64,000 nucleotides of DNA from Acridotheres tristis (GCA_037013685.1 CM072894.1:25047529-25111528), one strand, 5' to 3'. Counted from the first letter of the stretch, positions 47,664-61,425 are shown. A program made the numbers and translations. The notes: generated by a model from the sequence alone, not told the origin.

Positions 47664-50600
47664 TATAACATAAAGAAACCCTGGCTATTTTTATTATTTT
47701 CCAAAAGAACAAAGCTTGCCATTTTTATTTACAAGTTATTTTAACATTTCTGAGAGAGATTCCATGCATTTCAGAATGAAAAATCTCTGAATTTTATGCT
47801 CTTTATGGAAGGGGATTATTTTTTCGCAAACAGTTCCAATAGTGTGGAATAACTGATCTGAATAGTTCTTAGTTTAACAGTTTTGTCCAGAGTATCTTAT
47901 TATTCCCACAGATCAATAATCCACACATTACAATACACAAGGATTCCCTTTAGGATTTTAAACCTGCCCACATCTCTTAATCCTAAAGTTCTTCACAGAG
48001 TAAATATTTCTGTGCATCTGGCATGGCAGTCAATTGTGATGAGAAAGGAGAAGAGGATAATGAAAGATTAATATTACAAGTGGGAGCCAGAATGGCAGTG
48101 GTAGAACTTGTTCTTTGGCAATCTGCAAGAAAATTGTGTTTTCTTACTGATGGAAGCATCTAACTCATAACCAAATTATTGTCATTGATAATTTTCTTTC
48201 ATCTTGATTTCAGTATCATCTGTCCATTGTATAAGAGCTTTATGTTCCACTTTTTAATCAACATTCTCAAGGGAAGGTAATCAGACATAAAATAGAAATT
48301 GTTGGTGATCCATAAGATAGCACAGGACTGCCCCAGTAATTGTTGAATATCTATAAACCAAAACATTTGCATGTCTTCATATGCATAAATAAGGAAACAA
48401 AGAAGGTGAGGTGAAATGAAAAAGTGATAGTGGCAGCCTAAGTTGCACTCTTGGGTTAATTTTACTCCCCTTTTATTTTGTTCTACTTAGATTGGAAGAC
48501 TCTTTCATTAAGAAAAAAGGAAAAAACTTGAGCTAAAAGATAAATGACAAAAACAAGATGACAGATACAAAGATTTCAGCCATGTATACATTTCAAAGAC
48601 TCCCTTTCAAAAATGTATAAAAAAGACATCAAACAAAAGCTGCACAGATAATTCAGAGAGCCTGAAACATAACATCATTTGAAATTTCATGCTGCAAGGC
48701 CATTTTGATCTATGACTTAAACCTACACTGCTAAAATCAGGGCAAGCCTCAAATTAAAGGAAGGAGGCATGCCCTATATTAAGCATATTTTACAATATAA
48801 CCTGAATTACAGCTTGCTTGTATTTTTCATGGTATAAAAAATATGTATTTCTTAGTCTAAGAACTAAAAATAGTTATGCTGTGTTACATGAATGAGACAA
48901 TAAATTTTTAGTTATAGCAATTAATAACACCTGTTACTAACTTTTTCATCCTCAAAGTTAGTAATTAATCCTTATAAGCAAAGCTAGATGAAGGATCTGT
49001 CTTAAATAATTTATCAGAAAGTACATTATCATCTCTTTTTCAAGAATTTCTTGTTGATATTTCTTAAAGAAGGGAAAGGGCATGTGATTCACATGTATGG
49101 TTCAAATTGTGTTCATTCTTAATGAGGTCTTACTTATTGCATGGGGTTATTTTTATTTCCAGATGACCATTAGGAATATCACCTGATATCATGCTGATCT
49201 TTGAAAAGCATCCGTAATTGTTAGTTTACTTTCCAAGTGTATGACCAGAAATTAGTATTTAAGCACTGCAGTCACATTTGAAAGCTGTTATTTACACTCG
49301 GAAGGAGAGACATAAAAGCTGAAAGTATTGACAGCTTGCCCAGATATTCAGAGGAATGTTGTCTTTGGTCCTGCATCTCTGACTGACATGATTTTCAGCT
49401 TAACTGACAGAAAAGGGACTTTGTCATTATAAAATAAATTTGCTTTACCATATTGATATTTCTTACTATGGTGTTCCTTTCTGTGTGAAATTATGAGAGT
49501 AATGTTAAATTAGGAAGTGTCTGGCCCTGAATCTTCAGAGTGTAAATCTGTTGCCTAATTGATCATGACCACATTACATCTTTTCCAATATGATTTTCTT
49601 TGTCTACATGAGGTTATAACAGCTGCTTAAAGGATATTAATGTGTTAGCAAACTTGATTTAAATGTTTTTTGTTCCTGAAGTCTGAAGAAGAAGAGTAGG
49701 ATCAATAAAGACAGTTGTTTTTTAGCATTACCTCTTAGCCTTTATGGTTTGGTAATGATTCATCCACCAGATTTTGCACCTGGAACTAAGGATGCATAAA
49801 TATCAGCAGGTGAAATATTTCCAACTTACTGTTTATTCATCCAAAAGAGAGCTTCAATGAAGAATGCTTGGGAGAAGATGACAAAAGCTTAGAAAAAAAT
49901 GCTTGCCTCATTCATTCTTGAAATATATTTTGAAAGTAAGTCTTTAGCCCTTGTGCTTCCACACTCCAGATGCGATGTGGCAGAGAGTTCCTCAGCTCTG
50001 CCCCGTCCCTACCTTCACTCTTGGAGGTGACAAGTGGGCAGAGAGCAGCTGCGGTCCCAAAGCAAGAGTTGGAGGAGCTTGTGCCCACATTTGGGAAAGG
50101 TAATGGGCTGCTGCAAGTACAGAGCTGAGGTGTGTGCAGGTTGTTCTTTTGACAAGAATACAGATTATGATAATAAATAATTATTGTCTGCAGACTGGAG
50201 ACAACTCTCTCATAAATATTCTCTCTTCTAGGCAGTTTGCACTTTTGTTTCATGTAAGTAGCTCCTTCCTTTACTTTGATATCTCATTATCCTTCTGCTT
50301 CCCAAACTAGTTATACAATAGCAGTAAAGCTGAAAAAGACTACTTAGCTGTCAGTCTTTAAAACTGCAGAGAATAAGGAAGATGGGAACCTCTCTGCAGG
50401 TATTGTTTTGTTGCATTTTATTTGATCTGTTTCTTGAAGGGAAAGCCAGATTAAAAAAGCAGAGAATGGATTTTTGCCTTCCAGCATAATAATGATCCCA
50501 GTACAAAAGGTCAGTAGTGGATGGGTTTCTAATTTTTTTTTATTTCTTTTTTGCAATATCAAGAAACAGCTATGCTTGAATTTGGCTTCTCAGGAAACAA

Positions 50601-53260
50601 GTAACTTGGACAAAAATGTGCTTCTGACATAGAAAACTGCAAGCATGACCAGAGGCACATGGACCTGGATCTCTCTGTACTGTAAAGAAAGGATGGTTCT
50701 CTCTTTCAAGAACTGAATTCACAGTCCAGCAAAAAATAAAGAGGCGGGACAAGAGGAGTGCTCCAGCATAGCTTGGTGGTTTCATGTTTAAAAGCAAAAA
50801 AAACAACAAAGTAATGCCAGCCAGATAACAAATATGTACTGAGACACCTAATTTAGGCCAAACCTCTCTTGCCTTCCCTTTCCCCGGGTTTCTCTCTCTC
50901 TGAACCCACGAATCCAAGGCTAGACATGAGTTAGGTGTGATCACAGGAGGGATGGTGCAGTCCCAGTTCAAGCCTGTTGCAGGTCTGTGGGAGCTGACTG
51001 CTCTCCTGCCCGTGTCTGTGGGGGTTGCTGGGCTCATATGACAACTGCCCAAGCTTCCAGAAAAGGCTTAAGTAAATGGTAGATACTGATTTCTACTGAT
51101 TGATGATAAAACCATACAAAGTCCTTTAGAGCAGAATGAAGGTTGGTCATGGTAAATGTTTCCAAGTCAAAATGGGATGTTACCATTAAAAAAAAAAAAA
51201 AAAAAAAAGTGTTGAAAAAACCTGAATAACCCGAAAAATATTTTCATAATTAAAAGAAAAATCAACCCATAAACATTTTTTAAATATTCAGAAAACCTTT
51301 TTTCCTGAGTGTGGTCTCTGCTGGCCAGCTGCATGGTAACATCTGTCCACAAACCAGCCTCTGACCATTCAACCAAGACCCATGGCCTGTGATGTCAACA
51401 TGGTCCTGCCCTCTGAATCAGTCAACGAGAGCAAATCGAGTGTCCTGTCCCCTTTGAGAGTCTTAAATTGCCCCATTGGATCCTGGTCGATAAGTTTTTC
51501 ATTATTGTTTGAAAATAACCTGCAAGACAAGTGGGCTTTCTGAAGAAAAAGTCATTGATATGTAATTATAATGCAAGTTAATCCACTCCTTATCATACAA
51601 AATAAAGTGCTTTTGTGAAAGACTGTATCCATGTTGTGAAGACTATTGTGTTTACTGGATGAAAACACAAATCTCCTGGGGAAGAAGCCATGTCTTTGAC
51701 TTAAGATACGTAATCAATAACCTTGCAAGGCACTCAGGCTACATATTCACTAAGGAGCTGCTTTAATCAAACACATCCATGTCTCTTTTAGGATAAATCC
51801 CTGTTGTCAGCTACATTAAAACAGTATTTTCAGCTCTTGTTTTCATAATGTTGGTCCTACATGACAGTTCTGTGTCATCTGACAACCCTAATCCATCTCA
51901 AGGTTAGAATCTATTTTGTATTTCAAATCTCCCAAATCTCTGACTACTTAGTTTAAGTAGGATTAGCATAAGCACCAGAAACCACAGAGAAGCAACGAAA
52001 GCCAAGATTATGCTTTGATCTGCTCAAGTAGACATTTGCTGAACTCCAGCAATACAATGAGCAACAGAGCAGAGAACACGAAAGCACAGCCTCAAAACAA
52101 AGCTTTCTGGTGGATGTGCACTGGTAGGAAATTACCAGCAACACTGTGTGCTTCATTAAATTTTTTACAGAGACAGTTAGGTAAAAGATACCAAAACTGT
52201 TCATATCAATGTAGCAGAAGCAGATTTTATTTCAACACAATTTTTAGTCCACTCAACAGACCAAAATCACTCAGGAAAATGTTCCTTATGGTACTGGAAT
52301 TCAAATAAAGATTATTCCTGGCCCTATATATGCACTAACAAGCATCTGAATGAGAAGTATTTGTCTACTTATAAATGCAGAGATTACCTTTAACAATTGT
52401 TACCAGCTCAGCTGACAGGATTGAGTAAGCTCTGTCTGCTGTTTACCAAGCCTTGATCCTGCATCCCTGATGCAGGTTTGATTTAAGTTTAATTAATGAA
52501 ATCATCTAATGCAATTGCTCAGTTTCATTTTCTGTTTGCTAGATGTGGAATTTATTTTATAGGACAGCTTTTGTGGTTCTATGCTCATGTGGGTACAGTA
52601 CAAAAAGAGTTTTGTTTACCAATAGCTCAAGAAAGTAGATTGTGTCTCTTCATGATTTTTCCTGAGAGAAATGTAAAAAGAAAATAATAACTTAAATACT
52701 AAAATAAAATTTTAAATCATTTTAATTATAATTATATTTTTTCCTATTCAATGGTCAACTTGTATAACTAGTCACATGTTAATGATCACTTTAACGATTA
52801 TTAATCATTTGTATTTTTTCTTTAACAGTATGATTTTCAAATGAAGGCCTTCCACTGAAGAAAGCTCTTGATAATAATCTCATATTTAAAACTATAGTGA
52901 GAATATTGCACATATTCTGAAAATGAGCTTTTGCAAAGCATTTTACAGAACACTGTCTCATTGCCTAAAACAGAGAGCATATTTTAGTTCTGAAAAACAG
53001 GGAGTTTGCATTCATTATTCTTTTGTATGTTTTTTTACACCTTCAGAATAATGGTGTCATATTTCCTATTCCCTGAACTAACTAATATTCTTCCCATTTT
53101 TATTTTGTTTTGAGTTTGATTGAGTATTTGGGGCTTTTTTTGTTGTTGCTGCTGCTCTTGCTGCTGCATTAATGTGGAGTGTTCTGGCTTCTGAGTTTCA
53201 AGTAATAACAATGAGAGAAAATTTTTTGTATACAGATCTATAAAAAATGGAGGAAAACTC
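47664..53260. other. AT-rich unique tract, no gene seen
   Basis: No gene called. The longest frame is 160 codons on - (50570-51052), open through a moderately GC-rich stretch. It has one hydrophobic segment but no family motif, and I treat it as chance. An A21 run lies at 51188-51208. Confidence 0.55.
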
Positions 53261-53445
53261 CTCCTCTCCTCTCCTCTCCTCTCCTCTCCTCTCCTCTCCT
53301 CTCCTCTCCTCTCCTCTCCTCTCCTCTCCTCTCCTCTCCTCTCCTCTCCTCTCCTCTCCTCTCCTCTCCTCTCCTCTCCTCTCCTCTCCTCTCCTCTCCT
53401 CTCCTCTCCTCTCCTCTCCTCTCCTCTCCTCTCCTCTCCTCTCCT
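53261..53445 (+). repeat. Perfect pentamer microsatellite (CTCCT)37
   Basis: Exactly 37 uninterrupted CTCCT units fill 185 bp, with no substitution or indel. The tract is pure pyrimidine on + and pure purine (AGGAG) on -. No stop codon exists in any of the six frames, so it yields a spurious LLSSP repeat on + and RRGEE on -, which explains the long ORFs here. Purity suggests active length change. Pure purine/pyrimidine mirror-like tracts can adopt triplex (H-DNA) structure. Confidence 0.98.
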
Positions 53446-54165
53446 GCAGCTCTACAATGTTCCTGGTCAGTTTTGGATGGGTTTGTGGACTGGGACACTG
53501 GCAGGAATGACAAGGTGGTACACTCAGATGGATATAGGGACAAAAGTAAAAGGTATAGCATAGAAATTGCAAACACTGATGATTTCTGGTGGGTTTTTTT
53601 ATGTTAACATTGAAACAGGCATGTCAGCTCTGTCTTTCACAGACAGGTCCTTCAGCATTGCTGAGCTTAAGTGACAGAACTTGAGCCAGCACTGAGACAA
53701 GCCATGCCATTTGTGACCCACAGAGAACTTTCAAGTCTACCTACTGAGGACCTTGTGGATAGAGCAGGAAAGGATGGATCGCCTGCAACCAAGTCACCTG
53801 CAAGGGTTCATTTGGGGATGTGAGAGGGTGGAGAGGATGCACATTTTCCTGTTTCTTCTCTGTGCACCATCAGCACAGCCAACAGCACCCGGAGGAGCTG
53901 CACCCTCTCCCCTTGTGTCGGGCTATTGAATGTGCTGCCACCTGCTCATGGGACAGCAATCCTGTCTTTTCCTTGTGTTCCCAGTCTCTCCAGCATGGCT
54001 GGAAGAGAGCCACACTGAAGGCTGTCCCAGAAGCCAGCATCCCTCCTGCTCTGGATGTGGATCTGCCTGTCTCACCCTGAGACTCAGTACCCTCCCACTG
54101 CTATCTGGCTTGGTGAAATTATCATCCTAACCTCAATAAAGCACTTCATTATTTTCAGTGTTGTA
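53446..54165 (+). other. GC-richer tract with AATAAA, possible 3' end of a non-coding RNA
   Basis: The tract begins with GCAG directly after the pyrimidine array, which resembles a splice acceptor. Composition is GC-richer from about 53620 to 54110. AATAAA lies at 54135-54140, followed by T-rich and GTGTTGT sequence (about 54158-54164), the layout of a polyadenylation site. An 86-codon frame (53820-54080 on +) has cysteine, histidine and proline richness but no known domain. A terminal exon of a non-coding or unknown transcript is possible. An old retroposed piece is the alternative. Confidence 0.25.
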
Positions 54166-57100
54166 ATTCCATGGGAATGCTTATAAAGAGGACAAGATAG
54201 GAAACTGTGGGATGATGGAATTCTGCAATACAATAAAAAGGGATTATTTTTCTTAATAAAAAGGGCTTTTCTGAGACTTGCAAGCCCAATGCACTCAGCT
54301 GTCCTTTTAGTACTGAAAATCCACTTTTTTTTAAGGCTCATATGCAGTAAAATGCTCATCCGAGTCTCCCTGTGTCTTTTCCTCTCAAAAAAATCCGGTA
54401 ATGTGTCCCATAATATGATGTTATAGGAAAATCCTCTTTTTTCTGCAGCTCTTAGCTGACTTCTAGGGGTGAAAACTAGTTCAGCTCAGACCTGCTTTCT
54501 TTTAGAAACTCAAGCCCATTACAGCAAGCAACACCTTTTCCTAGTGCCATGTCAAAAACAACCCATCACTACTTTTATATAACTTATAGGTCTTTTCAGG
54601 AAAAAGGGTCTGAGTAGTGGTGTTTGGCTCCATCAAATATTCCCTTTCACTCAAACAGCTGTTTTCATATCGACCTGTTTCATGCTTGGGATAAATCTGA
54701 GCATTTTAAAAGGGAGGTAGCATCTGCTGAAGTCTTCTTTTGCTTTGTGCATGTTAGGAATTCAAATGTTGGGTTTACAAACCACAAAAGAAGGATCCTA
54801 CTGCCTTCTTCAGACTTTCCTACAATAAAATTTATATCTGTGTAACTAATTTAATGCTTAGTGTGAGATAAACAGGGAGAAAGATGGTAGTCTCATGATT
54901 TTCCTTGTAATTGTGATTTGAGATTAAGGTAGCGGAAAAGCAAGGAGGCTGTTATTCAATAAATTCTAATTAATAAAATTCAAGATAATATAGGCCTAAC
55001 TTCTCTTGTTTCTTGGTGCAGAGCTAGACTAATATGGTGAAATAGCTTGTGCCAGTACAACACTTCATGTCATAGTGAGAGGAATACATCTCACACAATC
55101 CTATCTGGAGAAACAGATAATTCGGAAAAAATAGCCAGAAGGAAAACATCTAGCTCATTTTCACTCTTCAGTCTGTGTTGTTCATACATTAATCTGTGTG
55201 GTTTTCTGTTCAGTCTAGCTAATCAATATGTCTGAATCTCCCAATAAAACTTGTTTCTGCAGATAATCTACTAATTTAATAAGATGAAATGCATGCTACA
55301 AATTCCTCTCTTTTCTTTCTACACTCAGGGAGAAGAAGATGTAATAAGTAACATCTGATCTGAATGAAAACCACTTACTTATGTTTGCTGCATGAAATAG
55401 AGACTTGGAGAGAGACTAGGAAAACATTTCACCTACCTCAGATTGCTACTATTAGACTAGTGGACTTCTTAGCTACTCAAGATCTCTTGTGAGGGCAAAA
55501 CAAACAGGAATGTGACTCAGGTCCTGTGAATCATCATTTGAAAAAACCTAGAGACCCTCTAAGAGCCTCGTTTCCTAGCTTGAACTTAGACTTTTTAGTA
55601 TAAAAGTTAGGCGGTGTGAACATCCCTGAATATTCTATCAGCTTTATATATCAAGCCTTCAAGCTGTAATCAATTCTTCTTTCCTTCATTCTATTTTTAC
55701 TGCTCTGCTGAAATTACAGAAGCCCCAACCTGGAGTGTATCCAATAGCCATAGCTTCTCATGGATAATAAAAACTGACCCACAGCCAAGAGAAAATGGAG
55801 TGATAGAGAGGAGCCTTTTTTTATTTGGGCTCTGAGAATCCCATTTTCTTCTCCCTTTCAGGCCAATGCAAATGGGGCTACAAAAATATCCACTGCTTCA
55901 ATCAATCACCTCTGTCATGGTACTTCATGTCTATGATCCTTCTTTCCATTTCATACAGTGAAAATCTTCCCATATTTACTTTCAAAGCTTATCCTTGATG
56001 TTTCTTTATTCTTTTTATGCATGAATAATCTATGAAGCTATTGATGCCCTGCACTTACACACTTCCATTAATGCTTGACATCCAACATATATTTTCTTCC
56101 TTTCATGGCAGAAGTTCCACAGGTCTGTTCAGTATCTTTGCTTGGGGCATATGCACTAGTTATCAACCTTTAAATCTCCTCCAAAGCTATACCTGTTCTG
56201 CATTTGGAACCCACTTAACATCAACTAAGGATCTATTTTGCTGTGAGTTATCATAATAGTTTCACCTTCACATTTCTCTAGACACTTACTCTGAATGAGA
56301 CACACAGCAAAGTTTTCTTAGGTGTATAATGTCGTTTAAAATGTCCTGGACATCAGGTTGGGCACACTTGACATGTTTTTCTCTTGTACAAAAAACCATG
56401 TCAAATGTTCCTTCTTTGAAGAAAGCTATGGGAATTTAAAATAAAATATAAGAAACAGGATCTAATTTTTCTGACCAGTCAACAGCTGGCTGCCTAAGTG
56501 CATAAGGCAGTCTGTACTCTCCAAAGGCTATCCAAGAAGATAACCCGGTTGGACTGAACACAATACAAAAGTACTCTGAAGTCAGCAGAGTGTCTCTCTT
56601 TGACTTGTTTAAAAGCAAGCTTACACCCAGAGAGAGAAAAAGCTCATATTAGAGTGCTTCACATTTCTTCATTCTGAACTAGCTGGGTTGGAGATGCAGA
56701 GAGGACAGGCAAAACCCATTAAGTGTACTGAGGAAGATTCATAGTGTCTAGATCCTTTCTATCCATTATTATGCTGGCAGCTTCAAAAAGGTGTCAATTT
56801 GCTGTGCCAAAATATGGGGCTAAAATCAGAAATTCTCTTTTGGATTCATGAGAAGAGAAACTATTTATTTGTGATTCATGACGAAAATATACGTTATATA
56901 TGAGTGTAAAAGTAGCCAGTTTTGTGTTGCATAGAAAATAGCCTTGTAAATATTTTTCACATTGACTTGCTTATAGTCCTTATGCTTTATATGCAGGATA
57001 AGTCCTGGGTTTGAAGTGTGTTTATTATTTAAAGGCTTGTTTTGATATATCAAGGTCTCTCCTATTCCTCCTGACGATCCTTTCCTTTGAAGGTTCACTA

Positions 57101-58091
57101 CCTGATTGAAATGAGAATTTCCATCCACTGCATCAAACAAGCAATGATCTCTCCTGAAAGGTTCTGTATTTAATGGCATCCTGTGTGATGGGAGCAGAGA
57201 GGGGAGGGGATTTTTTTTTTCCAAATCCCTGGTCATCTTGTTATGTGTAATAATGTAGAACCTACCATGTTACAGATGGCAGAACTAACATAACCTTGGT
57301 GTTTCTCTAATAGAATTCAAGCCCAGGTAATAAATGAGCTGCATGCTAAAGACAGAATGAGACGTTCAGAGGGGAAGGTAATGAATCCAGTAATGTCATA
57401 TACCTTTATCTCAACCATCACTACAGTTCTACAGTATACAAACTTTGAAACTTGAGAGGAGACAAGAAAATAAAAGCGTAAACCCACATTTGTCATATTG
57501 GAATATTCACAGATTAGAATCTTTCCAGTATTACATCTTTTACCTATTACCAGGTGTTTTCCTGCTTTATTCTGATTTTTGCTGTTGCTACCATTACTCT
57601 GTGCATGTTAGAAAGGCATAGGCAATAGGAATTCTTGATTAAAAATACTGAATTTTCTTGTTCTCCTGAGAATTCTCACATTCTAAAAGCAAACCTCGAA
57701 ATAACTTTTATTTACATGGTAAATCACTGGGTACACACTGAACTCAAATGAGTTTTTTATGCAGCAAGGGTGTCTTCCATTCTTAATAAAATTTGGAGTC
57801 CTTCCCTTCAAGTAGATTACTGTTACTATAAGACTGACAAATCAACTGGGGAAACAAATCATGGGCACCATCTTGGTTGCTCTGGAACAATGGAGTCTTC
57901 CAGACTTCAGCTAAACATCCTTAAGAAGATGAATGCTATTGAGGCCAGTGTTATACTTTGTCTTACACTACAGCTACAAGGCAAACCTAAAATTCACCAC
58001 TTTCTTTCTAAGAAGATCCTTTTTGATCTTGTCTTCTGTCACTTAAAAGTGTAGTAATGCATAGGTGCAAATACATTCTTTTTGTATATAT
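54166..58091. other. AT-rich unique tract, no gene seen
   Basis: No gene or clear repeat. Open frames up to 123 codons (56865-57236 on -) show no motif. Confidence 0.6.
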
Positions 58092-58432
58092 TCAACACTG
58101 GTGAGGCCCCAGGCAGACCAGCATGTCCACTTTTTGCACACACACACAGCCCATGACAGAAGAGGAGAAACCTCAGGGGATCCAGCAGACAGCAACCCTG
58201 GCTGTGAGGCATGTACAATATGATCTGTACAGAGAAACTGGTGGTGCTGAGCTTGATTAGTCTGGCAAAGAGAAAGTTGGGAGCTATCTGCTTCAAATCC
58301 ATTTCCATTTGAAGGGTGGATTAGCATAATGGAGCCAGGTGCTGTTGACTAACACCAGTGTATCAAGGGGACATGGCCAAACTCTGGCTGCCAAGCTTCA
58401 GAGTGGACATTAGGGGAAAAAAATATTTCCCC
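58092..58432 (+). mobile_element. Diverged CR1 LINE fragment (sense)
   Basis: Recognisable CR1 pieces in order are CACTGGTGAGGCCCC (about 58096), CCAGCATGTCCA, AGAGAAACTGGTGGTGCTGA (about 58231), GCTTGATTAGTCTGGCAAAG (about 58250), and TCAAGGGGACATGGCCAAAC with CATTAGGGGAAAAAAATATT (the last about 58408). Internal segments are lost or scrambled, and a short CA repeat (58137-58148) sits in the middle. It is an old copy truncated at both ends, with no coding capacity left. Confidence 0.75.
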
Positions 58433-61170
58433 CGGAAAATTATTAATTATTATTCATATTAGCACCTTTGTCTGAAAGTTCTATTTGTTTGCTACATCTC
58501 TGCATCAAATTGTATGCAAATCCTTGTTCTACCTTTTGGTTAAACAATAAAAGACACATTTGGGCAAATTTGGTACAAGCTCAGACAAAGGCCACAAAAA
58601 CAATTCAAAAGGCAGTTTTCAGATTGTTCTGTGCAAGAAGATTCAACTGACTTCTCTTCATTAATGGAATTCTTTTCAGGAATGAGGCTGATCATTAAAA
58701 TAGCATACTTGAAAATGGCAGGTTTTTTAATTCATCGTACTGCATTCTCTTGATTTGCATCACACAGTGTTCTGATTTTGTTCTGACCCAGAAGATTCCG
58801 CAATTTACAGCTGAAAATTTATCTTGCACATGGTCTTGTGTTATGTGGTCTACCATTGGTCTACCTCTCAGATATTCAGCATATTCTGTGCGTCAACCGA
58901 TAGGAGATTTGGCAGCCAGACCTTTGGTGTACCCACCAAATACCTGACTCAAGATTCCTAAGGCTGTAGAAGTACTGCTTTTGATGCAGAATATTTGACA
59001 AAACCTTTGATCTAAATATTTAACCATTTCATTAAGCACTGTCATAAAAACAACATTAAATAAAGATCCAAAAGAGGTTCATAGGTGGGTGCAGCCCTGA
59101 CTAGTATAGGCAACGAAAGGTTTTGACATCTCAAATTCACCTGAGATCTCTCCCACTGAAATATGCTGAAATGAGCAAACAATGCTCTCAATCTTTTTTG
59201 AACAGCTGAATTTATGCTGTTTTCATCAAAGAACTTAGCTAGGTTCCTTTTAACTCCTTTCTCAGGTGTTTTTGCCACCAACTTCATAACGATTCCACAG
59301 GTGAAAAAAATCATTAAATCTCATGTGCTTCGATTTATAGCTTCAACTTTAGCTCTTGTTATGTTAGGATTCTTCTCTGTGACCTGATGCTTTGGTGTTG
59401 CACCAGCACCTACTGGCTCCAGGTGAAACCAGGTCCAGCCTTACTTCAGCAGTTGTAGGAAACTGTCTCTGCTCCAGAGATTGTAATTACACAAGACAAG
59501 TAAACTGTAGGAGGGGAAATGTAGGGAGTATGAGAGGATCTTATCCTTGTCAGAATGGATCATAAAGCTGGCCATGTTCTTGTTCACTGAACTACCCCTC
59601 AGCCATTGTGTAAAGACATCTATCCAAGAAATATAAGACAAGTGACTTAGAATGTTGTAATGAAAGTGTAGAAGGACAAGCCACAGGAAGGCAAGGGGAA
59701 AAGAATACAAGTCAGGTCAACAATATCATTAAGAACAATCATTAAAAGAAAGAAGATCATTAACTGCTGTTTTAGATTCTGTGCTCTTCTTAAAACAATG
59801 TACTGCTATTTTCTTCTTTCCTCTAACCTGGTATATTACTTCTTTGTTTGTTTAATGACACCAGATATGTACTTAAGAAAATTGCACACCGAGGATCTGA
59901 TTTATTGCCTAAGATGCTATTTGCATGAAAAAACAACACCAAAGCAGTATTTGACAGGTATGTATCAATTCAACTCCTAAGGGGTGCATTTTGAGTCAAT
60001 TGTGCAAGGAATTAGGCATGTAGTTACCTACAACATTTATTTAAATCTGTGAGAATTTAGTGCTTCTCCTCAGGAAGTAAAATTACAAGCACACTGTCTG
60101 GATTCAAGTGCATTGCAAGTACAACTTTGCCGACTTTGCTGTCCTGACCCACACAACACTCTGCCATTTTATTCTACAATATCTCAGAAATATTTCAGTT
60201 AAACTTCATTTTATCTTGGTTCTGCCATTTCCAAGCCACTAAAAAGAATGATTCCAAGTTGCCTAGGGCTAGTCCAACCAGTATGAGTTCATCATTGGAA
60301 GAATGCTCCTCTCCACATCCTCTTCAAAGTACAGTCATAAGTCTATCTAGTAAAAAACTTTGCAGAAGAAAAACTTGTTTATTACAAATTCAAAGATATA
60401 AAACTCAGGGGATTTCCCGTTTTACTGACAGGGAAACTTTTTTCTGTGTTAGCATAATGGATACAAATGCATTTTGTTCGAAATCAGCTACCAGGGCAAG
60501 CTAATTGATTTTAAAGTGTTGGCAGAAATAGGAAAAAATATTGATAAAAAAGAGAAATAATTATTTCATGCTTACAGTCACAGCTGACTGGAAATTTTCC
60601 AGCAAAACAAAAGTTGCAATAAAATATAAATTTGTCGTTACCATCTGCTCCTCAAAGTCCTAATACTTTATGAACATTGATGTACTAAGTCTTAAAATGC
60701 CCATGTTATGTAGAAAACTATTTATTAGCCTGTTTTATAGATGCACAGCGTTCTGTGGACCATTTGCATAGGCATGAATTTAATGCTGTGGGAGCACCTC
60801 TGGGTCAGATTTTCAGGTGGCCAATTCCCACATATTATCTGTGGCATTCAGGCTTCTAAATTGCTTTTTAGCAGGAGGAACAGCTGCTTTGTGGGTCAGG
60901 CTTTTAAAATAATCTTTGAACATTGGTTGACAGAGAGACATGCTGATGTACATGATATATCCAGAGAAGAAAAAGAAAAGTCCCAATGATGCCAGCTGAG
61001 ATGAATTATATATTCTAATGTGTGAGGAAACTAGCTCTTTCTTTGTTAGAGGAATGGCTGAGCAATGAATGAAGCATGTATTCATACAGAGAACACCAGC
61101 ATGAAAGATTATGAAGTAATGCACCAAGGATAATTTACAAGAAGGAATGTATGCAAATAGAGCATCATAT
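58433..61170. other. AT-rich unique tract, no gene seen
   Basis: No gene called. A 90-codon frame on - (59042-59314) and neighbouring sequence have a somewhat protein-like composition, which might be a decayed transposon or pseudogene, but no family was recognised. Confidence 0.5.
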
Positions 61171-61425
61171 TAAGGCAGGAGGTCAAGGCTCTAATACCAG
61201 ACCCAGCCCTCCAAATATAAATGACACTTTGGTTAAGTTACTTAAACTGTTAGCACTATTTCTTCCTCTCTCCTTTTGTCTGCCTGTTCTATCTAGACAC
61301 TAAGCTTCTTAAAGCATGGACTGTGGTTTTTGTGCTCACACAATGCACGGAACAATAATGGCTCCATGCTCAGCTGGAACTTTTAGACAGAGTCATAATA
61401 CAACTAATTAATGACAATGAGATCT
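61171..61425 (+). mobile_element. Probable MIR/CORE-SINE or L2-tail relic
   Basis: GGTTAAGTTACTTAAACTGT (from about 61232) resembles the MIR core block 'gggcaagttacttaacctct'. Further on, TCTATCTAGACACTAAGCTT (about 61289) and CATGGACTGTGGTTTTTGTG (about 61315) resemble the L2-type tail 'tagactgtaagct...gcagggactgtg'. These are followed by ACACAATGCACGGAACAATA and an AATACAACTAATTAATGA end. Order and spacing fit an old SINE with an L2-like tail, as known in amniotes. It is diverged. Confidence 0.6.

Noticed and set aside
50570..51052. 160-codon frame on -, the longest outside tandem repeats
   Set aside because: No family motif, no conserved signature, and no supporting exon structure. One hydrophobic stretch alone is not evidence of a gene.
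53198..53576. Open frames of 87-124 codons through the pentamer array
   Set aside because: The CTCCT/AGGAG unit has no stop in any frame, so the frames are a trivial result of the repeat.
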